DNA from: Chrysomallon squamiferum
Taxonomy: Eukaryota; Mollusca; Gastropoda; Neomphalida; Peltospiridae
Length of the DNA: 64,000 nucleotides
Reading direction: 5' to 3'
NCBI GenBank assembly: GCA_012295275.1
Contig: CM022668.1
Coordinates: 1,201,637 to 1,265,636 of the forward strand
Under the pieces are notes generated by a model, which worked only from the letters and a program-made list of their open reading frames with translations, searched no databases and was not told the DNA's origin. The translations under genes were made by a program, and so were the position numbers. Position 1 is the stretch's first letter. Every line of letters starts with the position of its first letter. Shown one piece after another: positions 1-14,500 of this stretch.

Positions 1-199
1 CTGATACTTAACCTTTCAGTTGTCAAACTTCATGTTATTGTTTTTATATCCACAGTGAGTTTCTGACCATATTAGATCATCCAATTTTCTTATTTTCATT
101 AATTAAACTATTGTCCACATCTCAGTCAGTTCTTGTTATTAAATACTGATAATCAACACCATAAAAGAATATTAAATAAACATCTACATGAGAACTTAC

Positions 200-3058
200 C
201 AACTCCAAACAAGCAGTATTTGCCAAGAGGACAAGGGTCACACTCATCTGCATTGGTCAGATTTGTCCGTCCAGTGAATGTTCCAGGCAGACAGGGGAAC
301 TGATCGTCTGTGATGGTTCCTGGTGGACAGTAGTGACCTGTAAATAAAAACAGTTTCATTTCAGTCAGTTCTGACATTCTTGTATATAATCATCTTTAGT
401 TACTACTAGACATTAATCAATGTATATGTGTGTGTGTGTGAGTCTGTGTGTGCATGCATGTATGCATGCATGTGTGTGTAAATACTTGTCCAAGAAGAAC
501 CAGTTTGGCTTATTTATTAAATGGCTGACAATGATCATTGGTGTTGTGCAGTTAATGGACTTCCAGATATTTAGTTTTGATAAATAAATAAGGAGAGAAA
601 AATACATATTAATCTTTCAAAACCTTAGTAAAAATTAGCTCATTAGCAAACATGACGAAAAATATTTATTTAGGCTATAAACCGGCCATTTCATTGCCAC
701 CCCAGTTTTTCTATAAGATAAAAACATAAAATATTGAGTAAATTAGACTATTTGTAATTTCTGTGTTTACCTTCTTTACAGGGCAGAGTGGCTGCTGTCT
801 GGTTGATGTAGGGACAGGCAAACCCCGCCTCGCACTCTTTACAGTTGATAGGGTGACCTGTCTGAGGATCAGGGTTGTAAGTTCCAGGGTTACATGGTAG
901 TGGTGAAACCCTGGGTTCAGCCTGTGTCCCCCATGGACAGTAAAATCCAGCAGGGCAGGGCAAGCATTCAGTGGAGTCTGCAAAAAGTGTGTTTAATTTG
1001 TGAAATAAAATTGTAAATAATTTTACTTAAGAATCTCAGTATAGGTAATTATAAAAAAAAAAAAAGTTTTTTTTACTGTATTTGTAAGAATTTTTTTGTT
1101 CATCTATTTCATTACATATTAATAAAACAAACTCTCATTTTCAAAATAGAATTTTTAAACTCAAGCCTGTTATAACATTTTTTTGCTACATTAAATTTTG
1201 TTTAAATATTCATACTCTGATATCCAGTTGAAGGTCCGTATGTTCCTATAGGACAAGCATTTTGAAATCCTGATGCCTGACCCCCCACACAGTAGAAGCC
1301 GGCTGGACAGTCATAGCCAAGGTCAGCAGTTCCCTGGGGACAATACCTTCTTTCTGGACATGGCTCACACACCTGAGAACTGGTAGCGTTGGTTTTATTG
1401 CTGAATGTCCCTCCTACAAAACAAACAATTATTTTCACCTTTAAGGTATTTATCACATTTAGTTGTTTAAATATGCATTCATTATTTTTTTTAGTAGATC
1501 GAAAATAATAATAAATATATATATATAAAATTCTTATTAATGAAAAACTAAATTTTAGATATTGCCCATCCAAAAAAAAAAAAAAAAAGAAGAAGAAAAA
1601 AAAAGAAAAAATTATCACTAAAAATGAATTAGTTTTATTATTAATTTTAACAGTTAAATGGTTTCCAAAACTTTCTGCTGTAAAATAAAACCAACTATTT
1701 CAGTAGCACATATTCCTCAAAAATCAAAAATCAAAATCTTTTATTATTTTTGAAAGGAACTAAAATATAAAGACTAATGTTAAAAAAGATTTAAAAAATC
1801 ACTTAACAGTTACTTTCTGCATAATGGAAAACCACTAATCAGGTTTTGTTAGTAACAAAAATGACAAAAGAAAGACAAATAGTGAGAAGGGGAGACAACT
1901 AACCTGGACATGGATACTGAGTTCTCATGGTGGTTCCCTGTAGACAGTAATATCCTGCAGCACAAGGATACTGCTCATAGTCCTCCACACCTGGTCCTTC
2001 ACAGTAGTATCCTAACAACAAATGCAGTATTAAAATATGGCACATTCACAGCTTTAGAGAAGTAAGGTGTTACGCTGTTCTGTTTTTTACTTCTATAAGA
2101 AATGTCCCAAATGGAATAATTAATATATATTTTGTAAATATTTCTTGAGTTGAAGAACATTTCTTGATAAAATATATGGGGAAAAAAAGAAAAAATAGAT
2201 TTCTTATTTTTGTCTTGTCAGTCATTGTTGACAAACTGTCTGACTATTTGTCTGTTTTGTTTACAGTCAGCTGTGTTGTTCTCTAACACATTAAACATCC
2301 GTTTTGTTTATCACAAATCATGTTAATACTTTTTTCTCACTGATGATTTCAAATGAAAATAATTCAACCCACATAATATAGGCAGCTCTGAAACAGCAGT
2401 TGTAATCAAAAGCTGTGAGATTAAATGTGGGATTCTGTTTATATAAGGAATTAAAATTAAATTACTTTTCTTAGAAATAAATGTTTTTAAAAATAAATGA
2501 AGTAGTATAAACTAAATAACTGCAAATGTATGTTTATGAACAAAGAGGATAAACATGATTTGAAAATTTGGATAATGCAGATATCTTTTGATAGTTTTTT
2601 CCAATAATGGAGTTTTACAGTAAAATAACAGATGCAGAGTATCAGTATGAACATGTCAAAATAATAACATAAATAGTTTTTGTATATATTCAAATGTGTA
2701 AACTTTTACTTTACTATTATCAAAGCTGGTACACAAAACACAAATAACTTGACGATTATTCTGTGTATGAAGATGCATTTTGTCAATAAAATAAAGGTGT
2801 CAATAGGACAATGATGAAAACCTGAAGGGCAAGGCAGACACGCCTCCAAGCTGGTGGATCCATTCAAAGGATTGTATGTTCCTGCTGGACAAGGGAAGAA
2901 ATCCTTCCCATCACAGTAGCCTCCCTTTGGACAGAGTCCATCAGGTGGCGCTGATGAGTTAGAGGTTATAGGACATTTGTATCCTGCGTCACATGTTTTG
3001 CAGAATGTGGATCCTGGGGTGGAGTATGTTCCAGATTGACATTCTGATTTTCTTGACA
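200..3058 (-). CDS. Cysteine-rich gene, exons 17-21 (residues about 715-1010, continues off-window)
   Basis: Exons are 2822-3058 (237 bp), 1904-2011 (108 bp), 1216-1413 (198 bp), 771-977 (207 bp) and 200-337 (138 bp), all phase 1 on both sides and all multiples of three, so each could be skipped without breaking the frame. Encoded stretches include [87 protein letters not shown] and [10 protein letters not shown]. The 2822 donor (GTTTTC) is weak but is the one that keeps frame with the next exon. The last exon ends in a strong GTAAGT donor at 199, so at least one more exon lies outside. Confidence 0.87.
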
Positions 3059-3391
3059 CTGAAATGTATGTGTGAAATAAGAGATGAATGTTGCAAATAA
3101 ATTCATACTTCAAACAAAAGATGTAAATAAATACAAGACTAATTCTAAACTGGAGACAAATGAAAAATATTTTTTTATGATATATGACGACTGAATTTTA
3201 TTAATAAAATTATTAATATCATAAATGATAATCCTATCATATTTACTATCACAACAACAACAACAAAATAATGATAAAACAAATTAATAACTACAACAAT
3301 TTGGTATTATCTTAGTAGATATTTATAACAATAACAAAATATTATAGTAAATAATAGGTACCAATCACAAATTATAATAATCTCATATATC

Positions 3392-3451
<60 letters not shown>

Positions 3452-6400
3452 GAATGAATGAATGAATATGTATATGTGTATATGTATGTGTATATATATA
3501 TATATATATATATACATACACATACACATACATGTATGTATGTATATGTACTTATATATATTTTAATTAACAATGGTGTTGTTTGAAAAAATCATGCTCT
3601 TGTAACAGAACGCTTTGTTATATTTTACTTCTGTTCTTTATTTTAAGAGATATTATTATACAGACTGAAAAAGTAAGAGAAAAAACAAAAACAACTTACA
3701 TTCCCGCTCTGGACAGAAGTATCCTGCCTCGCATGTTGTACAGTTAGTTGATCCACCTCCACTGTATGAGCCCAGGGGACACAACTCTGGACCCTGTGTT
3801 GGATCAGGACATTTGTAACCCTCCAAACAGACACTGCACTGTTTGGCTGAGCCCAGCGAATATGACCCTGGTTGACAAGCAGTGCTGTAAAATATTTTAT
3901 TTATTAATTACAAACTTACAAACCTGAGTGAGTGAAAAAAGGAAACAGAAATTAACAATTATATATTTTGTATTATGTTATATAATGTATATCATTTTGA
4001 CATGACATTTTATTATGCAGATGATATGTAATGATTTTTTAATATTGATTTATATACATACACACAAACACACTAACACACACATGCATGCATAGATGCA
4101 GACAATAATAACATATACTGACCAGCACAGATTGTGTACATACACACACGCACACACATAAAAGACACACACATACATACACAATATTTAACATGTGCTG
4201 ACAGAACACACAGTGGTATACTCACACATACACTCACACACACAATATTTAACACACATTGTGTATACTCACACACACACACACACACACAATATTTAAC
4301 ACACATTGTGTATACTCACACACACACATACACAATATTTAACACACATTGTGGTATACATACACTCACACACACACAATATTTAACACATACTGTGGTA
4401 TACTCACACACACAAACACACACACACACACACCATATTTAACACACACTGTGGTATATTCAACCACAATATTTAACACACACTGTGGTATACTCATATA
4501 CACAAACACACACACACACACACACACCATATTTAACACACCCTGTGGTATACTCACACAATATTTAACACACACTGTGGTATACTCACACACACACACA
4601 CACACAATATTTAACACACACTGTGGTATACTCACACACACACACACACACAATATTTAACACACACTGTGGTATACACACACACAATATTTAACACACA
4701 CTGTGGTATACACACACACAATATTTAACACAACTGTGGTATACTCACACACACAATATTTAACACACACTGTGGTATACTCACACACACACACACACAA
4801 TATTTAACACACACTGTGGTATACACACACACACAACACACAATATTTAACACACACTGTGGTATACACACACACAATATTTAACACACACTGTGGTATA
4901 CACACACACAATATTTAACACACACTGTGGTATACACACACACACAATATTTAACACACACTGTGGTATACACACACACACAATATTTAACACAACTGTG
5001 GTATACACACACACAATATTTAACACACTGTGGTATACACACACACAATATTTAACACACACTGTGGTATACACACACAATATTTAACACACTGTGGTAT
5101 ACACACACATACAATATTTAACACACACTGTGGTATACACACACACACAATAAATATTTAACACACACTGTGGTATACACACACACAATATTTAACACAC
5201 ACTGTGGTATACACACACACAAATATTTAACACACACTGTGGTATACACACACACACATTTAACACACACTGTGGTATACACACACTGTGGTATACACAC
5301 AACAATATTTAACACACACTGTGGTATACACACACAAATATTTAACACACACTGTGGTATACACACACACAATATTTAACACACACACTGTGGTATACAC
5401 ACACACACAATATTTAACACACACTGTGGTATACACACACACACAATATTTAACACACACTGTGGTATACACACACACACAATATTTAACACACACTGTG
5501 GTATACACACACACAATATTTAACACACACTGTGGTATACACACACACAATATTTAACACACACTGTGGTATACACACACACAATATTTAACACACTGTG
5601 GTATACACACACTGGTATACACACACAATAATTTTAACACACACTGTGGTATACACACACACACACACACATTTTAACACACACTGTGGTATACACACAC
5701 ACAATATTTAACACACACTGTGGTATACTCACACACACAATATTTAACACACACTGTGGTATACACACACACAATATTTAACACACACTGTGGTATACAC
5801 ACACACACAATATTTAACACACACTGTGGTATACACACACACACACACACACACAATATTTAACACACACTGTGGTATACTCACACACACAATATTTAAC
5901 ACACACTGTGGTATACACACACACACACACACAATATTTAACACACACTGTGGTATACACACACACACAATATTTAACACACACTGTGGTATACACACAC
6001 ACAATATTTAACACACACTGTGGTATACACACACACAATATTTAACACACACTGTGGTATACACACACACAATATTTAACACAACTGTGGTATACTCACA
6101 CTGTGTTGGTAGTTTTGTCTGGACACTCGTATCCCGGAGGACAGCTTGTACATGTTGTCTGGTTTCCCACTGAGTATGTCCCATCCTCACACGCTATCTT
6201 CAGATCCAGTGTAGTCACAGGGCAGTTACTGTAACACGTGGACATAATCTTTTTAAAATAATCTACAGCTAACAAGGAAGTTAATAAGTTTGTATTTTTT
6301 TTTTTTTTTTTTTTTTTTATTTATTAAAACAAACAATCTATTCAATTATATATTTCAATTCTTTAATAAATACAACTGTATAATCAGTTATATAATTTAA

Positions 6401-7488
6401 TTTATCTAAAAAAAACTCATGAATTTATCTACACTGATGTTGTTTATTAAGTTATTATACTGATATTTCCTCATAGACTTTAAATTTTTCTAATTGTTAA
6501 AAATTAATGGCATTTAAATTCCTCTTTGTTAAATTTCTCTTTATATAAAAATGAAAATAACTGGCTTGACCAAATCTGTTGGCCAATGTGAAATCTGAAA
6601 ATGACCAATGAAGTGACCCAGCAATACACAGCGCTGTCTATGTTGCTGCAAGGTTAACACATGAAGTAAGAAATGACCACTCACTAGCCAGGGGGACATT
6701 CTGTACAGCTCTGCTGTTTTCCTGCTGAGAAGGTTCCTGGCTGACACTCTATCAAGTTACTGGCATCAACACTGGGACATGCATAACCGGGCAGGCAGTC
6801 TGTGCAGGAAACTGAACCTTTCAGAGAATATGTTCCTGCTGCACAGTCAGCAACACCTGCGCCGTCCACGCTGGGGCACATCTTTCCTGCTGGGCACACG
6901 GTGCATGCCGAGGCGTTGCCTGTGGAGTAGCTGCCACTGGGACAGTCGTTTTCTACAGATTCACTGAAAAATAAATGTTATTTGTAAGTGAAGAATCTTT
7001 TAAACTAAATTATACTTGTATACTGTAACTGATTATCTCAGCCAGTATAATAGTTAGTCTGAAACAAATATATAATTTTCTAGAAAAAATGTAATACTAG
7101 TGCTCTCTGAATTTTATCTCTTTCTAAATAAATAAATCCTATAATAATATACACGACAACAAATCCAGTATAACATTGTACATTTACCTACTGATGGAAA
7201 TAGAAATAATATTTTATATATTTTTGTAAGTGCCATTCATAGGACATATGACAATATAGATAATCAGAGAGGTAACCCATGGTAACAAATATGATCATAA
7301 ACCCTTTATTTCTGCAAATAAACCATTTTAAGCACTCCTCTTTGAATAACATCAACCATATATATTTGTATTTCATTATTAAAAAGATTCGTAGAAGAAC
7401 TTAGTCAAAAGAAAATAAAAACAACAAATACAAAAGTAAGCCATGAAATAAAAATCAGTCAGTCAATCAAAACAGTAATAAAATATAA

Positions 7489-7520
<32 letters not shown>

Positions 7521-8405
7521 AAAACAAGAATAAAAAGCAATCCCCTAAAAAAGAATCCCTAATTTTGAATAGTAATAATGTCATACATTGTTATAAACTG
7601 AAATAAATTAATAACATTGTAATATAATTGTTATAGATTTTGTAGTTTGATACACTGTTATACAACAAATAACACTGTAAAAAGCCTTTTCACAAACAAA
7701 TCATTGATAATTTACATTGTGTAACTATGTAGAATCTAGTGATAACTTACGTTGTTGAAGGACAGTATTTTCCTGCAGGACACGTTATACAGGTGTAGGA
7801 ACCTAGAGCTGAGTACGAGCCTGGCCCACAGGCATAGTTAGCAGAGAGACTGGTGAGATCTGGACAGGCATACCCCCTTGGACACTGGGTGCACTGTGTA
7901 GAACCAGGGTCACTCAGATAGCCTGGTCAATAAATAAATAGACATATTTATTTTAAAAAATAATAATAATAATTAAAAATAATAATAATAATAATAAACA
8001 AATAAATTAATTAATTAATTAAAAAGAGTTAAAAAATTAAAATAAATAAATAAATAAATAGTGAAACATAAAAACAGATAAATAATTGATCAAAACAAAT
8101 AAATTAAAAATATTTTAAAATTAATTCAACAGTAATCAAGCTTCATGTATTCCTTACATCTATTATAAATCTCTATCAGTCATTTCACATTTCCCTCTCC
8201 TCTCTGCCATGCTTAACTGCTCTCTAGAGGCTATCAGCTGACTCACTTATAAAATGTTAACTGACTGACAGAAGGTACTGATACAGATACTGCTATTTCT
8301 TATTTATAACTTCTGGGAACCAATTCAAATAAATGTTTTCAGTTCTGAACTGAACAATTATTTTTTCAGTTAATTTTGATGTTAGCTTAACACACACACA
8401 CACAT

Positions 8406-8443
<38 letters not shown>

Positions 8444-8480
8444 TATATACATGCATACACACACACACACACACACACAT

Positions 8481-8515
<35 letters not shown>

Positions 8516-11500
8516 TACATACATGCATGCATACACACACACACACACATACAAGCATGCACATATTATATACATGCATACACACACACTTACACACAAA
8601 CAAGAATACATATATATATATACACACACACATATAAATATATACACACACACACATGTACATATATATATATATTATATACACACACACTCACATCCGC
8701 ACACGTACACACACACAAAGAAACACATCAGGTGTACATTACTGACATACATACACACACACAAAGAAACACATCAGGTGTACATTACTGACATACATAC
8801 TCAGCTAGACAGTTGGTGATTTGGTATTTTTTCAAGTGAATGAATGTTTAATGACAGAATTATTTTCTGCAGCAGTTGGGCATTCTTACCTTCCCCACAC
8901 TTTGTTGGCATCGCTGTTGTTGTTGGGCACATGTAACCACCTGGACACTGTTGACACAATGTGGCCGATGCATTGACGTTGTATGACCCCTGACTGCAGG
9001 CTGAGGGTGCACTGCTTGTACTGACACACTCATATCCTAAAATTCAAAACTTATTTAAAGCATGCCAGGTGTAATTGTTATATAACATGTACTCCTCAGA
9101 TACTAATTAAACATTGATATCCTAAAATACATAACCCATTACAGTGTATATCACATATTATTATGATACTCACTGAATATAAGTATACATTGATATCCTA
9201 ACATATAGTACCCATTTACAGCGTATACATACCAGATATGATTATTATTTACTCATTGGATACTAAGCATATATCTACATCCTAAAATAAAGTATAATAT
9301 ATACAATGCTTTCAGTGCATAGTACTTATTCATAGTCTAAAATACATTTAAACAGCTGATTCCAAATGTTTTCTGTATTGATGTAACATGGTCACTGCAT
9401 ACTAGAAATAACTAACATTCATACATTATAATTCATTGTATGTGCAATATAAATATATTCATTGCAAAATACTATGATTTTTTTAATCATATTTTTAAAC
9501 TCAAAAAGGTAAATAAAAATCAAACAGTTAAAGAAAAATATTATGTTAGACAAACAGGATAATCCCCAAAATAATATTAATTTAATATATTTTATATTAA
9601 GCTGCATTCAGGTTGTATAAATTACAAACTAAATAACTGTCTTACCAGCAGGACAGGGTGTACATGCAGTTTGTTCCCCAAGTGAATATGTTCCGGCAGG
9701 GCAGTCAGTCGCGTCTGTAGCAGTGCAGTACTTTCCCGGAGGACACGCCGAGCAGCTTCCACTTCCTGCTGCTGCATAAAACCCTGATGAACACGGAATC
9801 TCTACTGAAGAGCCTGCAGGGCAGTACTTACCAGCTGAACATGTGTCACAGGTCATTGCTGTAGTGGATGAAAATGAAATGCGTGTTAAATCAGTAACAC
9901 ATGTTATGTATTTCCTGTATACCACATCTGATATATTCTTATTGATACAGCATTTATCAACAAACTCAGACAAGAAATAAATAAACAAATGAGAGAAAGA
10001 TGATTCAGGTTTGACTAACAGGTATCAATTTACACATTTCTGTTATTACAACTTTCTTTTTGTTCTTTTTAGTAAGAATTATTACAAAATTAATAATCTA
10101 TAAATCAAAACAATAACAACAAAAAATAATAATAATAATAATAAACTAAACAAATTTTTTTAAAAATAAAAAAATAAAAATTTCAAACAGAAGTAATACA
10201 AAAAACATACACCCAGAGATACTGAAAGATCCTGCTGTACACTGTGTGGGTGTGGCTGCGGCAGAAGTACACTCGTACCCAGCAGGACAAGGTTTGCAAG
10301 ATGTCCAGCCTTCTGCAGAGTACTGGTCTGAAATACATGCAAAGGTTAATTAGTAACAGTGTGTGTGTGCGTGTGTGCGTGTGTGTGTGCGTTTGCAGAA
10401 GAAAATATAACATCTTTCTTTAAAATTATATATTGTTACATTATCATCACTATTATTATTATTATTATTGTCCAGAAATACATTTGTATAATAGAGTGGA
10501 AAATCATTTATACAAGTATTTTCAATATATGATCTGATTCTTTAACTTGTGTTCATTCTTTTGGTCATGCTCTGATAATTATCTATAATTATCTACCATA
10601 TATATGTGTAGTAGATGAAAAGAAAAAACATTAAAAACCAGATCTTGAATAAGTAATAAACATGATAACAGGTAACTCTGTGTCACACTCTGCTGCTATT
10701 GACAATGACAAAATATTGACTTTTCTCTCTGTTTAGTAACACAGTACTCTACTGCCACATTTTATGCTGTGGAATAACAATTGTATTACCCAGTCTGTTA
10801 GTTATTGTAAACATAGCACTATTATTAAACAGTTATATCGAACTGCTGCAACACAATACGAAGCATGCAATCAATAAAGCTTTAAATAATTGACAGAATT
10901 GATAATCATTTCCTCTGTTAATCAAACTAACAGAAAACATTAATAAACCATCTTTAGCTGTGACAAGCACTTTTATGACATGGAGAAAAAAAGTTATATA
11001 AAGGATCTGCAGATAAACATTATGAACTTTTTTTTAAAACAAATGTTTTAAATATTTATTTCAGTTTTGTGTTTAAGTCTGTTACAAGTAAATCAGAAAA
11101 TATGTAGATTAAATAATATGTGTGTATATACAACTCACTCATTGCTGTTTGACCTGTTATTAGACACAGCTGTTAATATAACTACACTGAACAAATAGGA
11201 GTGTACATTACCTGCTGGACAGTCCAGTGGATCTGCTGATGTTGATGGACAGTACTTTCCTGCTGGACAGCGGGTACAAGCAGCACTGCCCAGTGAGGAG
11301 TAGTATCCACTGGCACACGACACTGGTGTCTGACTAGAAATTCAGAGTGAACCAATGTTTTAATGAAGTTACCATTGTGATTAAATCTCTTGAAATAAAA
11401 TATGACTTTTATTTTATTCTTCTAAAATAAACCAAATAAAATTTAGTTCTTATTTAGTATACATGTCTGAAGTTTTTTAAATTGCCAAATTCATCAACAT

Positions 11501-14500
11501 GATTTTTACCTGTCATTTATTTTAATTAAACACCAAAAACTGCCTTCTCTTTTTCAAATGCTTCATTGCTTCAGAAAACACCTGGTATAACAAGGTAAGT
11601 TTGTTGCCATTCAATTTTGATTGTTCGGTATGTTTCTTATTTTTTTGACTATCAGATAAAATATGTTTTATGCAGGTTTTTGGTGTCTGCATTCCAAGTG
11701 TTAGGTAAAAGTAAACTTACGCTGGATCAGTGCACTGCTTTCCTGCTGGACATGGGCTGCAGACTGCTTTGTTTGCATCAGGAATTTGGTCTGTGACAAA
11801 GAAATGACAGAATAAAATTATCCCACTACTACTACTACTACTACTAACAATAATAATAATAATAATGATGATAATAATAATGATGATGATGACAATGATG
11901 ATAATAATAATAATGATAATTGTAGTAATAATAATGATGATGATGATGATGATGCTGATAGTAATGATACTGAAGATGATGATAATAATGGTAATTCACT
12001 AATAACAACAACAACAATAACAGTTATAAATAATAAATAATAATAATAATCTCAAAGATCAACCATGACTAAAATTACTGGTTATATAAACTGTACTCAT
12101 GAAATTTATATAACATCTGTAACTAAAAAAGAGTTTTGTATTAAAAAACTTAGTACTTGTTTTAATATTTATTTCAGTTGTGACAGTTAAGTTCACCTTA
12201 AAGACAGAGAACTCTTTTTCAAAACTTGGTAAATACTGAAAATATTTACCTGAGGGGCAGACTGTACAACTGCTACTTCCTTGTGGTGCTATATAACCAG
12301 GCAGGCAGTCTGCTGGACTCACTGTGGCATTTGTACATGACTTTCCTTCAGGGCAGGGGTCACAGGAACTACTCCCTGAAACATTAAATATCAAATTACA
12401 TCAGTGAGGTTCACAGTAAAGTCAAAACACCTCAGCCACTCATGTATCCTTTCTCTTCCTGACAACAAACAGAAGTACAAGTAATTTCAAAAATCTATTT
12501 TCCTTTAGTGTTGCTATTTCAACAACACAGAGAATCAGAAGTAACTTCAGAAACCTGTTCTAAGTAACAAATATCTGTACAGTTATGATGTATAAGAGTG
12601 CACAAACCATATCTGTACAGTTATGATGTATAAGAGTGTACAAACCTGGTGTTGTACAGTTATGATGTATAAGAGTGTACAAAATTGGTGTTGTACAGTT
12701 ATGATGTATAAGAGTGTACAAACCATATCTGTACAGTTATGATGTATAAGAGTGCACAAACCATATCTGTACAGTTATGATGTATAAGAGTGCACAAACC
12801 ATATCTGTACAGTTATGATGTATAAGAGTGTACAAACCTGTTTGTACAGTTATGATGTATAAGAGTAAGTACAGTTATATGTATAAGAGTGTACAAACCA
12901 TATCTGTACAGTTATGATGTATAAGAGTGTACAAACCTGGTGTTGTACAGTTATGATGTATAAGAGTGTACAAACCTGGTGTTGTACAGTTATGATGTAT
13001 AAGAGTGTACAAAATTGGTGTTGTACAGTTATGATGTATAAGAGTGTACAAACCTGGTGTTGAGGCAAATGTCCCAGCTGGACATGGAGAACAGCTGCCC
13101 TGACCGATAAGACTGAAAAAGCCTGCTGGACAAGCCACTGGTGTCTGTCTGTTTGGACACTCTGACCCTGCAGGACACTGCTGACACAATGTTTGTCCTG
13201 TACAGTTAAATATACACAAAATTGTCAGAAAACAACAAGCTATTGTCTTATTTACACACACAAGCAGACTTAGAACTGTCAAAATATTTGATATATAAAA
13301 TGTACAATTACTCAGAAACATTCTGCACAATAGTTGAAGAAACAAATACATTTGCCACCTTGTATAAGAGCAAATAACAAGATCTTTGCCATAAAACAAA
13401 AATCGTTTTAATTAGATTAAAATTTGTGGGATTTTACTTCATGCTTATACAAGCTCTTGTTTACAAATATCACTTCATGCTTATACAAGCTCCTGTTTAC
13501 AAATATCACTCGTTATAGGGTCAGTCTTTACCTGTTGTTGAGGTGTATTGACCATCACTGCACAATGTTGGACTTGAGTCTTTGACAGGACACATTGATC
13601 CTATAGGACAGTCAGTACAAGATGAAGCACCAGCTGGTGAGAACTGCCCTGTGCCACAGTCAGAAGGATTGCTTGTTCCGTCTGAAGGACAAGACTTGCC
13701 TGCAGGACACACAGACCAATATTTCATACTGACAGCTTGTTGAACCAGCCACATCAATATTTCATACTGACCAGCTGGACATATTACTGACCAGCTGGAC
13801 ATATCTAAAACAAAGTAGTTTAAACTGACCACTAATACACAGACCAATATTTCATACTGACCAGCTGGACATATCTAAAACAAAGTAGTTTAAACTGACC
13901 ACTAATACACAGACCAATATTTCATACTGACCAGATGGACATAGCTAAAATGTAATAAAATAGTTTATACAGAAAAACTGGACATATCTAAAACGTATTA
14001 TAATTTCAACTGACCAGCAATGTATGGATCAATAGTTTATACACTGACCTGTTGGACATATCTATAACTGACCAATGTTTTAAACTGACCAGGTAGATTA
14101 CTTACAACTAACTAGACAAGGAATATAATAATTAATTTTTATATAGCAGTTGCTAATTCCATAAATTTAAATAGCCTGACTGGAAAAAGACTTATTTATA
14201 AAGTTTACTTATATATTGGCTTTCATTCTGAAGGCATTTAAAAAATTTCATTATTTATTTTTATTTATAATCAGGGTCAATCAATCTACTAATATAATGT
14301 TTTACAATATCTTCGATACTATCGTTAAAAATATATCACAAACCTGACAGCTACTTTCGGCAGTTTGTTTCACCTGGTTTCCATAGTAACCAACTGGACA
14401 TTCAGTCTTTGGTGAACTGCCACCAGGGCAGCTGAAAGTAGAGAGTTGAAAATAAGTAGTTTCATCATGTGTGTGAACGAGAAGCAGAGTATGCACTGCA

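Noticed and set aside
4134-6038. Overlapping long open frames on both strands rich in Thr-His or Cys-Val
   Set aside because: They are translations of the CA-rich minisatellite; no start context, splice sites or non-repeat sequence.
8382-8819. Open frames of THTH or CVCV type
   Set aside because: Products of CA/TG microsatellites inside an intron.
10160-10413. Two open frames overlapping the 10211-10327 exon
   Set aside because: Wrong frames; the phase-1 frame with [12 protein letters not shown] joins both neighbours correctly.
12576-13053. CRISPR-like look of regular repeats with variable parts
   Set aside because: Units are head-to-tail with no unique spacers of constant length, and the locus is a eukaryotic intron; it is a minisatellite.
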